A DNA stretch of 64,000 nt from Halomarinibacterium sp041392205 (GTDB taxonomy: Bacteria > Bacteroidota > Bacteroidia > Flavobacteriales > Flavobacteriaceae): assembly GCA_041392205.1 (NCBI GenBank), contig JAWKMO010000005.1, positions 97,711 to 161,710 of the forward strand. Direction: 5' to 3'. Positions 1 through 8,955 of the stretch are shown in pieces. How positions within the stretch are numbered: position 1 is the first letter of the stretch; each line of letters opens with the position of its first letter. The notes beneath the pieces are model-generated. The model ran no database searches and was not told the origin of the DNA. It saw only the letters and a program-made list of their open reading frames with translations. Position numbers and translations under genes: made by a program.

Positions 1-1
1 G

Positions 2-133
2 TTAGATGAAGAAATTGCTTTTAAAAAAGACATGAAAAGCATTCTAACTGAAGAACAATTTGCAAAATTTGAAAAGAGCAGAATGCACAATGGAAAAATG
101 AAAAGACATCATGAAAAAAGAAAAAAAGAATAA
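2..133 (+). CDS. 3' end of a small charged helical protein (partial)
   Basis: The window opens inside this frame; 43 codons remain before the stop. The visible tail contains SILTEEQFAKFEKSR and then a lysine/histidine/arginine-rich end. The 'LTEEQ..KFEK' pattern is what is seen at the end of small periplasmic helical proteins of the Spy/LTxxQ-like type common in Bacteroidota. The next gene has a comparable ending (LTEAQYNQWKSL), so the two may be related neighbours. The start and any signal peptide are outside the window, so the family call is tentative. Confidence 0.55.
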   Translation, partial: LDEEIAFKKDMKSILTEEQFAKFEKSRMHNGKMKRHHEKRKKE

Positions 134-209
134 TTACTTTTTTGGCGTAGTTTTTGGATAGTTAGTTTTAAAATAGTTACTTTAGTAGCTTGTAAAAACA
201 ATTTAAACC

Positions 210-557
210 ATGAAGAATTTATTAAAAATTATTGCTTTTTCTTTTGTAATGTTCTTAGGAATGGGTTCAATAAACGCCCAAACTTTAAAACAAGACCAGA
301 ACACTCCAGAAGTTATCGCAAAGCAAAAAACTGAAAAATTGAGTACCGCACTTAACTTAAATGGCGATCAACAAAGAGCTGTTTTTCGTGCTTTGGTAGT
401 AAAGGAAAACAACTATAATAAAGATGTTACAGGAAAAGATTCCAAAAATGCCACTGTGATAGCCAATAAGAAAAAACATGACGAAGTTTTTGAAACTTCT
501 ATGAAAAAGACCCTTACCGAAGCGCAGTATAACCAGTGGAAATCACTGCAAAATTAA
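210..557 (+). CDS. Small secreted helical protein
   Basis: 115 residues. Residues 1-23 form a clear Sec signal peptide ending SINAQ. The mature part is polar and helical, with two conserved-looking pieces: LSTALNLNGDQQRAVF in the middle and KKTLTEAQYNQWKSL at the end. This is the layout of short periplasmic LTxxQ-like proteins of Flavobacteria, whose function is mostly unknown; some relatives (Spy/CpxP) are chaperones or stress sensors, but no specific motif here proves that. It follows a gene with a similar C-terminal motif after 76 bases and is closed by a strong hairpin terminator. No enzyme residues were recognised. Confidence 0.7.
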   Translation: MKNLLKIIAFSFVMFLGMGSINAQTLKQDQNTPEVIAKQKTEKLSTALNLNGDQQRAVFRALVVKENNYNKDVTGKDSKNATVIANKKKHDEVFETSMKKTLTEAQYNQWKSLQN

Positions 558-580
558 TAGAAATAAAACCCATTTGTTTA

Positions 581-605
581 AAAGCTCCATTTTGGAGCTT
601 TTTTT
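581..605. terminator. Bidirectional rho-independent terminator
   Basis: AAAGCTCCA (581-589) pairs with TGGAGCTTT (593-601) around a TTT loop and is followed by a T run; the A run on the left gives a T tract on the other strand. It lies between the convergent small secreted protein gene and hemL. Confidence 0.85.
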
Positions 606-607
606 AG

Positions 608-1897
608 TTACAAACGTTTGGAGACGGTACTACATACTTCTATGGTTTTATCTAAATCTTTATAGGATAGCGCATCACAAATAAACCAAGTTTCATAGGC
701 GCTTGGGGCAATGTAAATGCCTCCGTTTAACATTCCGTGGAAAAACTTTTTAAACGTTTCTCCTTTTGCAGCATGGGCGGCAGTGTCAAAATCCACCACA
801 GAAGTTTCCGAAAAATGAACGGATATCATGGACCCTATGCTATTAATGGTATGGGGAATTGAATTTTCATTTAAAACCGAAGTGAGTCCCTTGTGTAAAT
901 ATTCCGTTTTATTATTAATAGATGTAAATATTTCTGGGTTATTATTTAATTCTGAAAGCATAGCCCACCCAGCAGCCATAGCCAGAGGATTTCCACTAAG
1001 GGTCCCCGCCTGATAAACAGCCCCTTCTGGGGCTAAATGATTCATGATCTCGTTGCGTGCAGCAAAAGCACCTACCGGTAGTCCACCCCCTATTACCTTC
1101 CCAAAGGTTACTATATCTGCCCGAATACCCAATAATTCTTGAGCCCCCCCTTTTGCTAGACGAAACCCTGTCATGACTTCATCAAAAATTAAAAGGATAT
1201 GATGCTCATCGCAAATTTTTCGTAACCCTTTCAAAAACCCTTCTTGAGGTGGAATACACCCCATATTTCCAGCAACCGGTTCAATAATGATGGCCGCTAT
1301 TTCTTGTTTGTTTTCAGAAATTAATTCTGTTACATTTTGTAAATCATTAAAACGCGCTAACAAGGTATCTTTTGCCGTTCCTTTTGTGACTCCTGGGCTA
1401 TTGGGCATTCCGAAAGTAATCGCACCACTCCCTGCTTCAATAAGAAAAGAGTCGCTATGCCCATGATAGCAGCCTGCAAATTTTATTATTTTTTCCCTTC
1501 CCGTAACTCCTCTTGCTAGGCGGATGGCACTCATACAAGCTTCGGTACCGCTATTAACAAAGCGTATTTTATCTATATTAGGAACCATAGAAACTGCTAA
1601 TGAAGCAATTTTGGTTTCTATTTCTGTAGGCATTCCAAAGGAAGTTCCTTTTTGGGCTTTTTCGATTACAGCATTAACTACTTTTGGATACGCATGGCCT
1701 AAAATCATAGGACCCCAAGAATTGATGTAATCTATTAATTGGTTTCCATCTACATCGTATAAATAAGCTCCTTGTGCTTTTTCAACAAAAATAGGAGTTC
1801 CTCCCACCGCTTTAAAAGCCCTTACAGGACTATTAACGCCTCCAGGAATTACTTTTTGTGCTTCTGTAAATAAAGCACTGCTTCTTTTATAAATCAT
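608..1897 (-). CDS. hemL: Glutamate-1-semialdehyde 2,1-aminomutase
   Basis: 429 residues, the normal length for GSAM. It converts glutamate-1-semialdehyde to 5-aminolevulinate, the first dedicated tetrapyrrole precursor in the C5 pathway, in the cytoplasm with PLP. The sequence shows the aminotransferase class III fold: VIPGGVNSPVRAF near the N-terminus, the GCYHGHSDSFL segment, FDEVMTGFR before the cofactor site, and the PLP-binding lysine K267 in TFGKVIGGGLP. It is the last gene of a tight minus-strand set: the glucosaminidase gene upstream ends 8 bases before its start. The linkage to cell-wall functions is positional only. Confidence 0.97.
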   Translation of the reverse strand: MIYKRSSALFTEAQKVIPGGVNSPVRAFKAVGGTPIFVEKAQGAYLYDVDGNQLIDYINSWGPMILGHAYPKVVNAVIEKAQKGTSFGMPTEIETKIASLAVSMVPNIDKIRFVNSGTEACMSAIRLARGVTGREKIIKFAGCYHGHSDSFLIEAGSGAITFGMPNSPGVTKGTAKDTLLARFNDLQNVTELISENKQEIAAIIIEPVAGNMGCIPPQEGFLKGLRKICDEHHILLIFDEVMTGFRLAKGGAQELLGIRADIVTFGKVIGGGLPVGAFAARNEIMNHLAPEGAVYQAGTLSGNPLAMAAGWAMLSELNNNPEIFTSINNKTEYLHKGLTSVLNENSIPHTINSIGSMISVHFSETSVVDFDTAAHAAKGETFKKFFHGMLNGGIYIAPSAYETWFICDALSYKDLDKTIEVCSTVSKRL

Positions 1898-1905
1898 AGG
1901 GTTTT

Positions 1906-2745
1906 TTAGCGATCCTTAACAGAATGCAAATATAATATTTGCCCTTCAGAAATATCACTGGAAAGCAATCCATTATATTCCATTAAGGTTTCTACGGTCA
2001 TACTAAACCTGCGGGCAATACTATATAATGTGTCTCCTTTTTCTACCGTATAGGTATTTATTTTGGATGTATTAGTAGTATTAATTTTAGCTTTTCCGCC
2101 CAATACTTCTTCATCATAACGATACAACTGGTTTTTTTCAATAATACTAATGAGTTTGTCTGGATATTTAGGGTCTGTTGCATATCCTGCTTTTTTAAGT
2201 CCTTTTGCCCAAGCTTTGTAATCATCTTTTTTAAGCTTGAACAACTCTTGATAGCGACTTCTTTGAGTAAGAAATAGTGAATGATCTCTAAATGAATATT
2301 TAGCATCTTTGTACTTTCGGAAACATTCGCTTTTTTCATCATCATCGTGGTACACTTTTTCACCAGCCCATTGCGTATGGCATTTTATGCCGAAATGATT
2401 GTTGGCTTTATTGGTAAGTTCTCCACGCCCTGCACCGCTTTCTAAAATACCTTGTGCTAGTGTAATACTTGCGGGAATACCGTACTGTAACATTTCTTCT
2501 TTGGCAATGTCGCTGTAGGTTTCAATATAAGCTGCTAAAACTTCTTCATACGAAGCGTTTTTGGGAAGTTCTTCAATTTTAGTTTGGTCTGTTTTATTTG
2601 GTAAAACAGTTTCTATGGGATCCTTTTTTGGAACGATTACTACTTTTTCAGTGGTACTCTTAGATTTCTTTTTAACCACTACTTTTTTTGATTTACAACC
2701 AAAAAGGAGCAATCCAATAAATAACCATATAATAATTCTTCCCAT
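1906..2745 (-). CDS. Glucosaminidase-LysM lipoprotein (peptidoglycan hydrolase)
   Basis: 279 residues. The N-terminus is a lipoprotein signal with a lipobox around LLFGCKSKK, so it is probably anchored in a membrane facing the periplasm. Residues about 70-210 match the GH73 N-acetylglucosaminidase fold (PASITLAQGILESGAGRGEL with the likely catalytic glutamate, NNHFGIKC, and the Y-A-T-DPKYPDKL repeat). Residues about 230-275 form one LysM domain (YTVEKGDTLYSIARRF), which binds peptidoglycan. Together these indicate a cell-wall cleaving enzyme for growth or division. It begins 4 bases after the PLP-enzyme gene stops and is followed 8 bases later by hemL, so the three are probably cotranscribed. 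Confidence 0.92.
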   Translation of the reverse strand: MGRIIIWLFIGLLLFGCKSKKVVVKKKSKSTTEKVVIVPKKDPIETVLPNKTDQTKIEELPKNASYEEVLAAYIETYSDIAKEEMLQYGIPASITLAQGILESGAGRGELTNKANNHFGIKCHTQWAGEKVYHDDDEKSECFRKYKDAKYSFRDHSLFLTQRSRYQELFKLKKDDYKAWAKGLKKAGYATDPKYPDKLISIIEKNQLYRYDEEVLGGKAKINTTNTSKINTYTVEKGDTLYSIARRFSMTVETLMEYNGLLSSDISEGQILYLHSVKDR

Positions 2746-2749
2746 AGTG

Positions 2750-3673
2750 TTACAATTCGATTTGAGGTAATTGTTTTTTTTTCAATTTTTCATTCATCCC
2801 AGCAATACCTTGAAGTCCGCCGGTATGAATGGCTAAAATACGACTATTTTCTTTCAATTTTTCTTGTTTTATAAAGTCTAGAATTCCAAACATCATTTTT
2901 CCTGTATATACAGGATCTAGAGGAATTTCGGTTATTTCTTTAAAATTATTAATGAAACGTATTAAATCCTCATCTATTTTACCATAGCCTCCAAAACAGT
3001 AGTCATCATACAGTTCAAAATTTGTTTTTAAGGTATATTTTTCAATTTCTTTCTTCTGAAAAATGCCTTTTAAAGCAGAAAATCCTACTATTTTTTGATG
3101 CGCTAGGGAAGCATTTATAATACCTGCAAGGGTCCCTCCTGTGCCTACTGAAGCGCATATGTATTGAAAGTCTCTTGTGGTTTCTGAAAGTATTTCTTCA
3201 CAACCCTTTATAGCCAAGGCATTTGTTCCTCCTTCTGGCAGCAAATAAAAGGTCCCAAATTTTTGATGCAATGTTTCAATAAAAAGGGGGGTTTCTTTGT
3301 TTTGGTATTCTTCTCTGGAAACAAAATGAAGTTTCATACCACACCGCTTAGCAAAAGAAAGGGTTGGATTTTCTAAGACTTTCCCTTCTAATTCCTCTCC
3401 TCGTATAACCCCAACAGTAGAAAATCCCATTTCTTTCCCTACGGCTGCCAACGCCGCAATATGGTTAGAAAAGGCCCCTCCAAAACTTAATAGCTGGCTG
3501 TATTGAAGTTGTTTAGCCTTAAGCAAATTGTATTTTAACTTTCTGAATTTATTACCAGAAATCCAGGGATGAATTTTATCTTCCCGTAATACATATAATT
3601 CCCTATTCCCTAAAAGAGACGAAAAACCGGCTACTTTTTGAATTGTAACAGGTATATTATTTGAATTAAACAT
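2750..3673 (-). CDS. PLP-dependent ACC deaminase / D-cysteine desulfhydrase family enzyme
   Basis: 307 residues, tryptophan synthase beta-like fold (fold type II PLP). The cofactor lysine is K42 in ISGNKFRKLKYN. Further family signatures are LLSFGGAFSNHIAALAA (the SNHxxA carboxylate/PLP loop) and the glycine loop CASVGTGGTLAGI. Members act as 1-aminocyclopropane-1-carboxylate deaminase or D-cysteine desulfhydrase; the many flavobacterial homologues are not well separated, so substrate is not assigned. First gene of the minus-strand set with glucosaminidase and hemL. Its upstream region (3674-3946) is very AT-rich, carries no gene, and must hold divergent promoters for this gene and the surface-protein gene. 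Confidence 0.85.
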   Translation of the reverse strand: MFNSNNIPVTIQKVAGFSSLLGNRELYVLREDKIHPWISGNKFRKLKYNLLKAKQLQYSQLLSFGGAFSNHIAALAAVGKEMGFSTVGVIRGEELEGKVLENPTLSFAKRCGMKLHFVSREEYQNKETPLFIETLHQKFGTFYLLPEGGTNALAIKGCEEILSETTRDFQYICASVGTGGTLAGIINASLAHQKIVGFSALKGIFQKKEIEKYTLKTNFELYDDYCFGGYGKIDEDLIRFINNFKEITEIPLDPVYTGKMMFGILDFIKQEKLKENSRILAIHTGGLQGIAGMNEKLKKKQLPQIEL

Positions 3674-3946
3674 AATGGTTTTCAGAAATTTATAAAAAAT
3701 AAAAGATTATTTTTTGTTTTACAAGATTGAAAGAAATTAGCAACAAACGCAAAAAATATCTCAAAAAAAACCATATAATCTATACTTAAATTAAAATATC
3801 TTCAAAGATTGATACATTTTACGATGAAAATTTTTAACAATTATTTTTATGAATTGTTAATTTTTTAAACATTTAATCGAATTTATTTGTTTTTAATCGA
3901 TTATTTATCATATTATTGTAAGAACTATCTTACTAAATATGAATCT

Positions 3947-6259
3947 ATGAAAACAACTTTACACTATTTAAAAAACCTTCTTTTTATTGTCGGAATTGTA
4001 ATTCCTTGGTGTGTTGCTTCACAAGTAGGAATCAATACTACAAGCCCCGCGCCAGGAAGTATGTTAGATGTTTCTAGTGCAGATAAAGGTATTTTGGTGC
4101 CTAGAGTGGACATTCCTAATCTTAATACCCTTGCACCTATTACTGGCGGAAGTACGGAGAGTCTATTAGTTTATAACACCAATAATACAACAGGAAAAGG
4201 GTTTTATTATTGGGGCGGTACACAATGGGTTCCTATTTCAAGTGACGATTGGAAAAGGAATGGTAACACAGGGACTACTCCTGGACTTGATTTTGTTGGG
4301 ACTGCAGATAATGTTGCGTTAAGTATTGGCACAAACAATTTAGAGAGAATAAGAATAACCAATAACGGATATTTTAGATTTTTCACTGATGGAACATCCA
4401 CAACCCCAGTTTTCCATTGGAATGGAGATACTGATACTGGTTTTTATAGAGCTGGAGCTAATGAATTAGGATTTGTAACCGGTGGAATTGAGAGATTGCG
4501 ATTTCCAAACGCTAACCAAATATGGGGAATGAATGCAGGCTCAACATCCTTACCTTTTTATACTTGGAATAATGATCCCGATACGGGATTATGGAGAAGC
4601 GCACAAGATATATTAAATATTAGCTCCGGAGGATTAGAAATGGTCGAATTTAACGAAAATGGCACCAATTCAACCGTAATTTTTAATGATGTTGAAAATG
4701 ATACCGATTTTAGAATCGCTACTTCGGGAGAATCTAATACTTTTTTTGTTAATGGAGCTAATAATAATATTGGTCTAGGAACCAACAATCCTAATAATAG
4801 TGCTCAACTACAATTAGCAGATACTAATAGAGGTATTTTAATAAATAGAGTAGCCTTAACATCTACAGCTTCTCCTTTACCTATAACTACACCTGCAACT
4901 GGTTTATTAGTCTACAACACCACTAATGCAAGTAGCGGCGCTACCGAAGTACTCCCTGGGTTTTATTATTGGGATGGATCGCAATGGATTGCTATGGGGG
5001 GTACAGGAGGAAAAGATTGGTCGTTGGAAGGAAATGCAGGAACCAATAGTGCCAATAATTTTTTAGGTACTACAGATACTACTTCTTTAATCATTAAAAC
5101 TAATGACACCGAAAGAATAAATATTGATGCTGCTGGCACAGTGGGGATTGGTAACGCCCCATATACAGACACTGCTTTAAGGGTAAATAATGCTTCACAA
5201 CCCTATGGGGTCATCGCCCAAACATCTTCCAACGGAATTGCTATTTACGGGAGTGATACAGGAACAGGGCTGGGTGTCTTGGGAATTTCAAGTAATAATC
5301 ATGGAATCTATGGAACTACTGCTTACACCGGCGGAGCCTTTTTAATTGGTGGAATTATAGGTTGGGGAACAGGAACTTCTCGCTCCAATGGAGTTTTGGC
5401 CGTTACCGACCAACCCGCGGGAACCGATTCCAATATTGGGATAAGAGCTGTCTCAGGAAGTACCTCATCCATTTCTTCTTCACAGGTAATGAATGTAGGT
5501 GTCAATACCAATGCCACAGACTTAGCCATTTATGCTTTATCCGAAGGCCCTATCACTAGCAATGGCATTATGGAAGCCGCTAGATTCCAAACAAACTATA
5601 CAGGGGATGCAATAAACCCAGACACTAGAGATCCAAGAGCACAATTGGCGGGATACACCAATGCAAGTCAAGTGGGAGGAAATAATATGTACTATGGAGG
5701 CTATTTTTATAGTGGCGGAACTTTAGGAACCTCTTCCTATGCTTACGCAGGTGCTAGATACGGAAATACTAATTACAAGATAATTGGCAATGGTAATGTC
5801 TCTACTATTGTTGATGGGGTTGATGGCAATAAAAAAGTCATGTTTGCCCCCGAAGCTCCCGAAGTGCTTTTTGAAGATTATGGCACTGGTCAATTAACAA
5901 ATGGTGTGGCCTCCATTAAAATAGATCCTAACTTTACCAATAATATCATTGTAGATGAAAATCATCCATTAAAGGTATTCATTCAGTTAGAAGGAGATTG
6001 CAACGGAGTCTATGTAACACAAAAAACTTCGGAGGGTTTCTTAGTTAAAGAATTACAAAATGGGAATTCTAACGCATCCTTTTCTTGGCACATAGTTGCT
6101 AACAGAAAAGATGAAATTGGGAAAATATCAGGAGACAAGACTATAAACTCCTCATTGCGTTTTCCAAATGCTCCAAAAGAAATTTTACCACAAGAAAATG
6201 AAATTACCTCTTTAAACTCAGAAAAAGTTAAAATATCTAAAGATTCGCCTATGAATTAA
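3947..6259 (+). CDS. Large secreted surface protein with tail-fibre-like modules
   Basis: 770 residues from ATG 3947; a longer reading from TTG 3887 is possible, but only the ATG gives a proper signal peptide (MKTTLHYLK to CVASQ). The mature N-terminus is QVGINTTSPAPGSMLDVSS, a module repeated in several neighbours. Two copies of a unit reading 'xLLVYNT..(P)GFYYW.G.QW...' then 'NxxGTDTxxLxIxTNxxERIxI' lie at about residues 60-130 and 310-390; between them are glycine/asparagine-rich beta segments. The C-terminal third (from about residue 615) contains VMFAPEAPEVLFEDYG and FIQLEGDCNGVYV, a conserved flavobacterial end domain. No T9SS sorting domain is visible, so the export route beyond Sec is unclear. 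Adhesin or fibre role is inference. Confidence 0.8.
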   Translation: MKTTLHYLKNLLFIVGIVIPWCVASQVGINTTSPAPGSMLDVSSADKGILVPRVDIPNLNTLAPITGGSTESLLVYNTNNTTGKGFYYWGGTQWVPISSDDWKRNGNTGTTPGLDFVGTADNVALSIGTNNLERIRITNNGYFRFFTDGTSTTPVFHWNGDTDTGFYRAGANELGFVTGGIERLRFPNANQIWGMNAGSTSLPFYTWNNDPDTGLWRSAQDILNISSGGLEMVEFNENGTNSTVIFNDVENDTDFRIATSGESNTFFVNGANNNIGLGTNNPNNSAQLQLADTNRGILINRVALTSTASPLPITTPATGLLVYNTTNASSGATEVLPGFYYWDGSQWIAMGGTGGKDWSLEGNAGTNSANNFLGTTDTTSLIIKTNDTERINIDAAGTVGIGNAPYTDTALRVNNASQPYGVIAQTSSNGIAIYGSDTGTGLGVLGISSNNHGIYGTTAYTGGAFLIGGIIGWGTGTSRSNGVLAVTDQPAGTDSNIGIRAVSGSTSSISSSQVMNVGVNTNATDLAIYALSEGPITSNGIMEAARFQTNYTGDAINPDTRDPRAQLAGYTNASQVGGNNMYYGGYFYSGGTLGTSSYAYAGARYGNTNYKIIGNGNVSTIVDGVDGNKKVMFAPEAPEVLFEDYGTGQLTNGVASIKIDPNFTNNIIVDENHPLKVFIQLEGDCNGVYVTQKTSEGFLVKELQNGNSNASFSWHIVANRKDEIGKISGDKTINSSLRFPNAPKEILPQENEITSLNSEKVKISKDSPMN

Positions 6260-6293
6260 CCATTTCATCGATAAAATAAACAAAATAATAGAT

Positions 6294-6330
6294 AAAGAGA
6301 TTGTGCAAATTAAACCACAATCTCTTTTTT
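6294..6330 (+). terminator. Rho-independent terminator
   Basis: AAAGAGATTGTG (6294-6305) pairs with CACAATCTCTTT (6316-6327) across a 10-base loop and is followed by T residues. It closes the transcript of the large surface protein. Confidence 0.85.
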
Positions 6331-6393
6331 GTCGTATATATTTGTAGGAATATTCTTTAAATAATTAAATATCAGTGCATTTTATCGAATATT

Positions 6394-6426
6394 TTTGGTT
6401 TTTATGGATAATATTATCTAATCTTG
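6394..6426 (+). promoter_or_regulatory. Probable Bacteroidota-type promoter
   Basis: TTTG at 6394-6397 and TAATCTTG at 6419-6426 (one mismatch to TAnnTTTG) with a 21-base spacer, 27 bases before the ATG of the first of three tandem paralogues. It follows a terminator, so a new transcript should begin here. Confidence 0.45.
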
Positions 6427-6453
6427 TAGTCCCAAATCTTAAATATTACTATT

Positions 6454-7251
6454 ATGGAGTTAAAATCTACTAAAAGCCCCTCACTATTTCTTAGTTTGTG
6501 TTTTTTTACTCTTATTTCTTTTCAAACTTTTGCACAAGTTGGAATTAATACTATAAACCCCGAAGGTATTTTGGATATTTCAAGTACCACCACAGGGTTT
6601 GTATTACCTAGAATTGCTTTAACAAGTACTATTGTGAGTGCGCCCGTTACTAATCCCAATGGTGGAGCGGTAGCTGTAGGTACTGTAGTCTATAATACAG
6701 CAACTACAAATACGGGTAGCAATGATGTAGTCCCCGGTATTTATGTATGGACCGGATCTAGATGGAGTGCAAAATTTACCAAAAAAGATGCCGAATTATT
6801 TTTGCAAACCTCAGCTTTAAGAACCCAATCAAATGCAGGCTATCAAAACATAAGTAATTTAACCTCAAGAACTTTCACTCCTAAATATACTGGAATTTAC
6901 AAAATAGAAATTAGTGTAAATTTTGGAAGTGGTTATGTGAACAACAATAACCCACAAACTGATGTTGCCTCTATCACTGGAAATTTTAGGTTTACTTTTG
7001 ACGGTACAGACCGTTTTATACCTATACACTCTTGGGGTGTTCAAGGAGTGACCAACTATTACCTAATTTGGGAACAAGCTTCTATTGTATTATATGAAAG
7101 CTTGGATGCTGGAACAGCTTATAGCTTTAATCTAGCGGTAGACCAACTTGACGGGACTGCCTTTGTAAATAGCGGAAATTCAGGAAATGGACGTGGCTAT
7201 GTAGGGTATGACGTTCCTTGCTCTGTAGAATTTATTTATCTAGAAAACTAA
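6454..7251 (+). CDS. Secreted protein, tandem paralogue 1
   Basis: 265 residues. Signal peptide (to QTFAQ), then QVGINTINPEGILDIS, the module shared by the island. A second shared piece reads GTVVYNTATTNTGSNDV followed by PGIYVWTGSRW. The C-terminal domain (about 130-265) starts FTPKYTGIYKIEISVNFGSG and ends GRGYVGYDVPCSVEFIYLE; its alternating hydrophobic pattern suggests a jelly-roll of the C1q/TNF-like sort, but this is inferred from pattern only. Two close relatives follow at 12- and 18-base spacing, so this is a duplicated gene array, likely one operon. No T9SS sorting tail. Function unknown; cell-surface binding is plausible. Confidence 0.8.
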   Translation: MELKSTKSPSLFLSLCFFTLISFQTFAQVGINTINPEGILDISSTTTGFVLPRIALTSTIVSAPVTNPNGGAVAVGTVVYNTATTNTGSNDVVPGIYVWTGSRWSAKFTKKDAELFLQTSALRTQSNAGYQNISNLTSRTFTPKYTGIYKIEISVNFGSGYVNNNNPQTDVASITGNFRFTFDGTDRFIPIHSWGVQGVTNYYLIWEQASIVLYESLDAGTAYSFNLAVDQLDGTAFVNSGNSGNGRGYVGYDVPCSVEFIYLEN

Positions 7252-7263
7252 ACTTTGAAAGTC

Positions 7264-8061
7264 ATGAAACAACCTATACTCAAATTTTTATTCGTATTTC
7301 TAATTTCCTTTGCAACACAAGCACAAGTAGGTGTTGGAACGACCGCACCTAAAGGCGCTCTAGATGTACAGAGCAATACGTATGGAGTAGTTTATCCAAC
7401 GGTTGCACTTACTTCTACCATTATAGAACTCCCCGTAGATAATCCTATTGCTGATGATTTGGCTATTGGAACCACTGTTTATAACACAAACAGTACCAAT
7501 ACAGGAGCTAATGATGTACACCCTGGTATTTACACTTGGGACGGAACCAAGTGGGTAGCAGACTTTTTTAAAAGGCAATCACAATTATATCAACAAGCGA
7601 CTGTATTAAGGTCTGCATCAAATTTAGGCTTTCAAGATGTTCCTGGATTGGGGTTTTTATCTTTTAACTCATTTACTGCAGAATATACGGGACTTTACAA
7701 AATTGAAGTTAAAGCCAATTTTGGAGGCGGTAGAGTAAATACGGGCGTGAATGTTAATACCGCTATGATAGAAGGACAATTTAGGTTTGTTTTTGGAACA
7801 GATAATTACACTTTCACTACAAAGGCATACTCAACTTACAACTCACACATTTCTGGTGGAACCCATTATGTAAATAGATGGAAGGAAACCTACATTACAA
7901 AGTATGTAGCACTTACAGCGGGAGTAACATATCCTTTATACCTGCAATTTGACCAATACAATGCTCCCGATTTTCAGTTTCTTGGAAATCTTGGAAACGG
8001 TTTGGGTTATGTAGGCTCAGAAATCCCCTGCTTTATTGAAATAACATACATTGATGAATAA
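7264..8061 (+). CDS. Secreted protein, tandem paralogue 2
   Basis: 265 residues from ATG 7264; a TTG three codons upstream (7255) is in frame, but the ATG places the signal peptide (MKQPILKFLFVFL to QAQ) correctly. Mature start QVGVGTTAPKGALDVQS, then GTTVYNTNSTNTGANDVHPG and a C-terminal domain (FTAEYTGLYKIEVKANFGGG to GLGYVGSEIPCFIEITYID) matching that of the genes on either side. It starts 12 bases after paralogue 1 ends. Same caveat: no characterised function; the conserved C-terminal 'PC.(V/I)E(F/I).Y..E' ending is the strongest family mark. Confidence 0.8.
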   Translation: MKQPILKFLFVFLISFATQAQVGVGTTAPKGALDVQSNTYGVVYPTVALTSTIIELPVDNPIADDLAIGTTVYNTNSTNTGANDVHPGIYTWDGTKWVADFFKRQSQLYQQATVLRSASNLGFQDVPGLGFLSFNSFTAEYTGLYKIEVKANFGGGRVNTGVNVNTAMIEGQFRFVFGTDNYTFTTKAYSTYNSHISGGTHYVNRWKETYITKYVALTAGVTYPLYLQFDQYNAPDFQFLGNLGNGLGYVGSEIPCFIEITYIDE

Positions 8062-8079
8062 ATAGTTAAAACTATTATT

Positions 8080-8904
8080 ATGAAAAAAAATTACAAAATA
8101 TTATTAGCAAGTATACTGTATCTCATCTTTTCAAATACTTATGCGCAAGTTGGGATAGGAACAAGTGCCCCAAAAGGGATGCTAGACACTCAAAATTCTT
8201 CCAACTACGGAATTATTTTTCCACGAGTAGCGTTAACAGCTACAAATATAGCCGCACCTGTTATTAACCCTAATGGTGGCGGTTTGGTTGCCGGAACAGC
8301 TGTATACAATACAAACACCACAAGCACCGGAACCAATGATGTGTATCCCGGAATCTATGCTTGGGATGGCACCCGATGGATAGCTCAATATCTTAGAGAA
8401 GATTCTGCTATTTACGAACAAACCACCTTAGGACAGCGAATTGTGACTGGAAGCACTCAAGTGGACACTCCTTTATCAGATTGGGTGGATGTCAATGGAT
8501 TGGGTAATGGCTCCACATTTACCCCAAAATATTCGGGAACTTATAGGATAAAAGCCAATTTCAACTTTGGTTCTGGAAAAATTACCAATACGGGAGACAC
8601 CATCGACATGGCAACCCAGGAAGGGTATTTCCGTTTTACTTTTGATGGTAGCTCAAATCTTATTTATACTCATGCTTACGGTGTTGACAACGCCTATACC
8701 GGCCTTTATTATGATAAATTTAGACATGACACCTCCCTTGTTTTATACCGAACATTAAGGGCGGGACAAACGTATAATTTTCGATTAGAAATTGATGTTT
8801 TTGTATCTTCTCAATTTGAAAACGGTGGAAACTCTGGCGACGGAAGATCTTGGGTGGGGATTGGAGTTCCATGTACTGTCGAATTTACCTATGTAGAAGA
8901 GTAA
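8080..8904 (+). CDS. Secreted protein, tandem paralogue 3
   Basis: 274 residues with signal peptide ending NTYAQ, mature start QVGIGTSAPKGMLDTQ, then GTAVYNTNTTSTGTNDVYPG with GIYAWDGTRW, and a C-terminal domain (FTPKYSGTYRIKANFNFGSG to GRSWVGIGVPCTVEFTYVEE). It is the third member of the tandem set and starts 18 bases after the second. It has about nine extra residues in the middle relative to the other two. Probably cotranscribed with them and with the long T9SS-sorted protein 51 bases downstream. Unknown function. Confidence 0.8.
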   Translation: MKKNYKILLASILYLIFSNTYAQVGIGTSAPKGMLDTQNSSNYGIIFPRVALTATNIAAPVINPNGGGLVAGTAVYNTNTTSTGTNDVYPGIYAWDGTRWIAQYLREDSAIYEQTTLGQRIVTGSTQVDTPLSDWVDVNGLGNGSTFTPKYSGTYRIKANFNFGSGKITNTGDTIDMATQEGYFRFTFDGSSNLIYTHAYGVDNAYTGLYYDKFRHDTSLVLYRTLRAGQTYNFRLEIDVFVSSQFENGGNSGDGRSWVGIGVPCTVEFTYVEE

Positions 8905-8955
8905 ATCTTTACTAAACAATAAAACTATTCATACTAATAACCCACTTTATCTTTT

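Noticed and set aside
3674..3946. AT-rich 273-base gap considered as an origin or small RNA gene
   Set aside because: No DnaA-box cluster, no hairpin with a T tract, and no clear promoter-terminator pair; it is explained as a divergent promoter region.
3887..3946. Upstream TTG start extending the large surface protein by 20 residues
   Set aside because: It would place charged and polar residues before the signal peptide; ATG 3947 gives a normal one.
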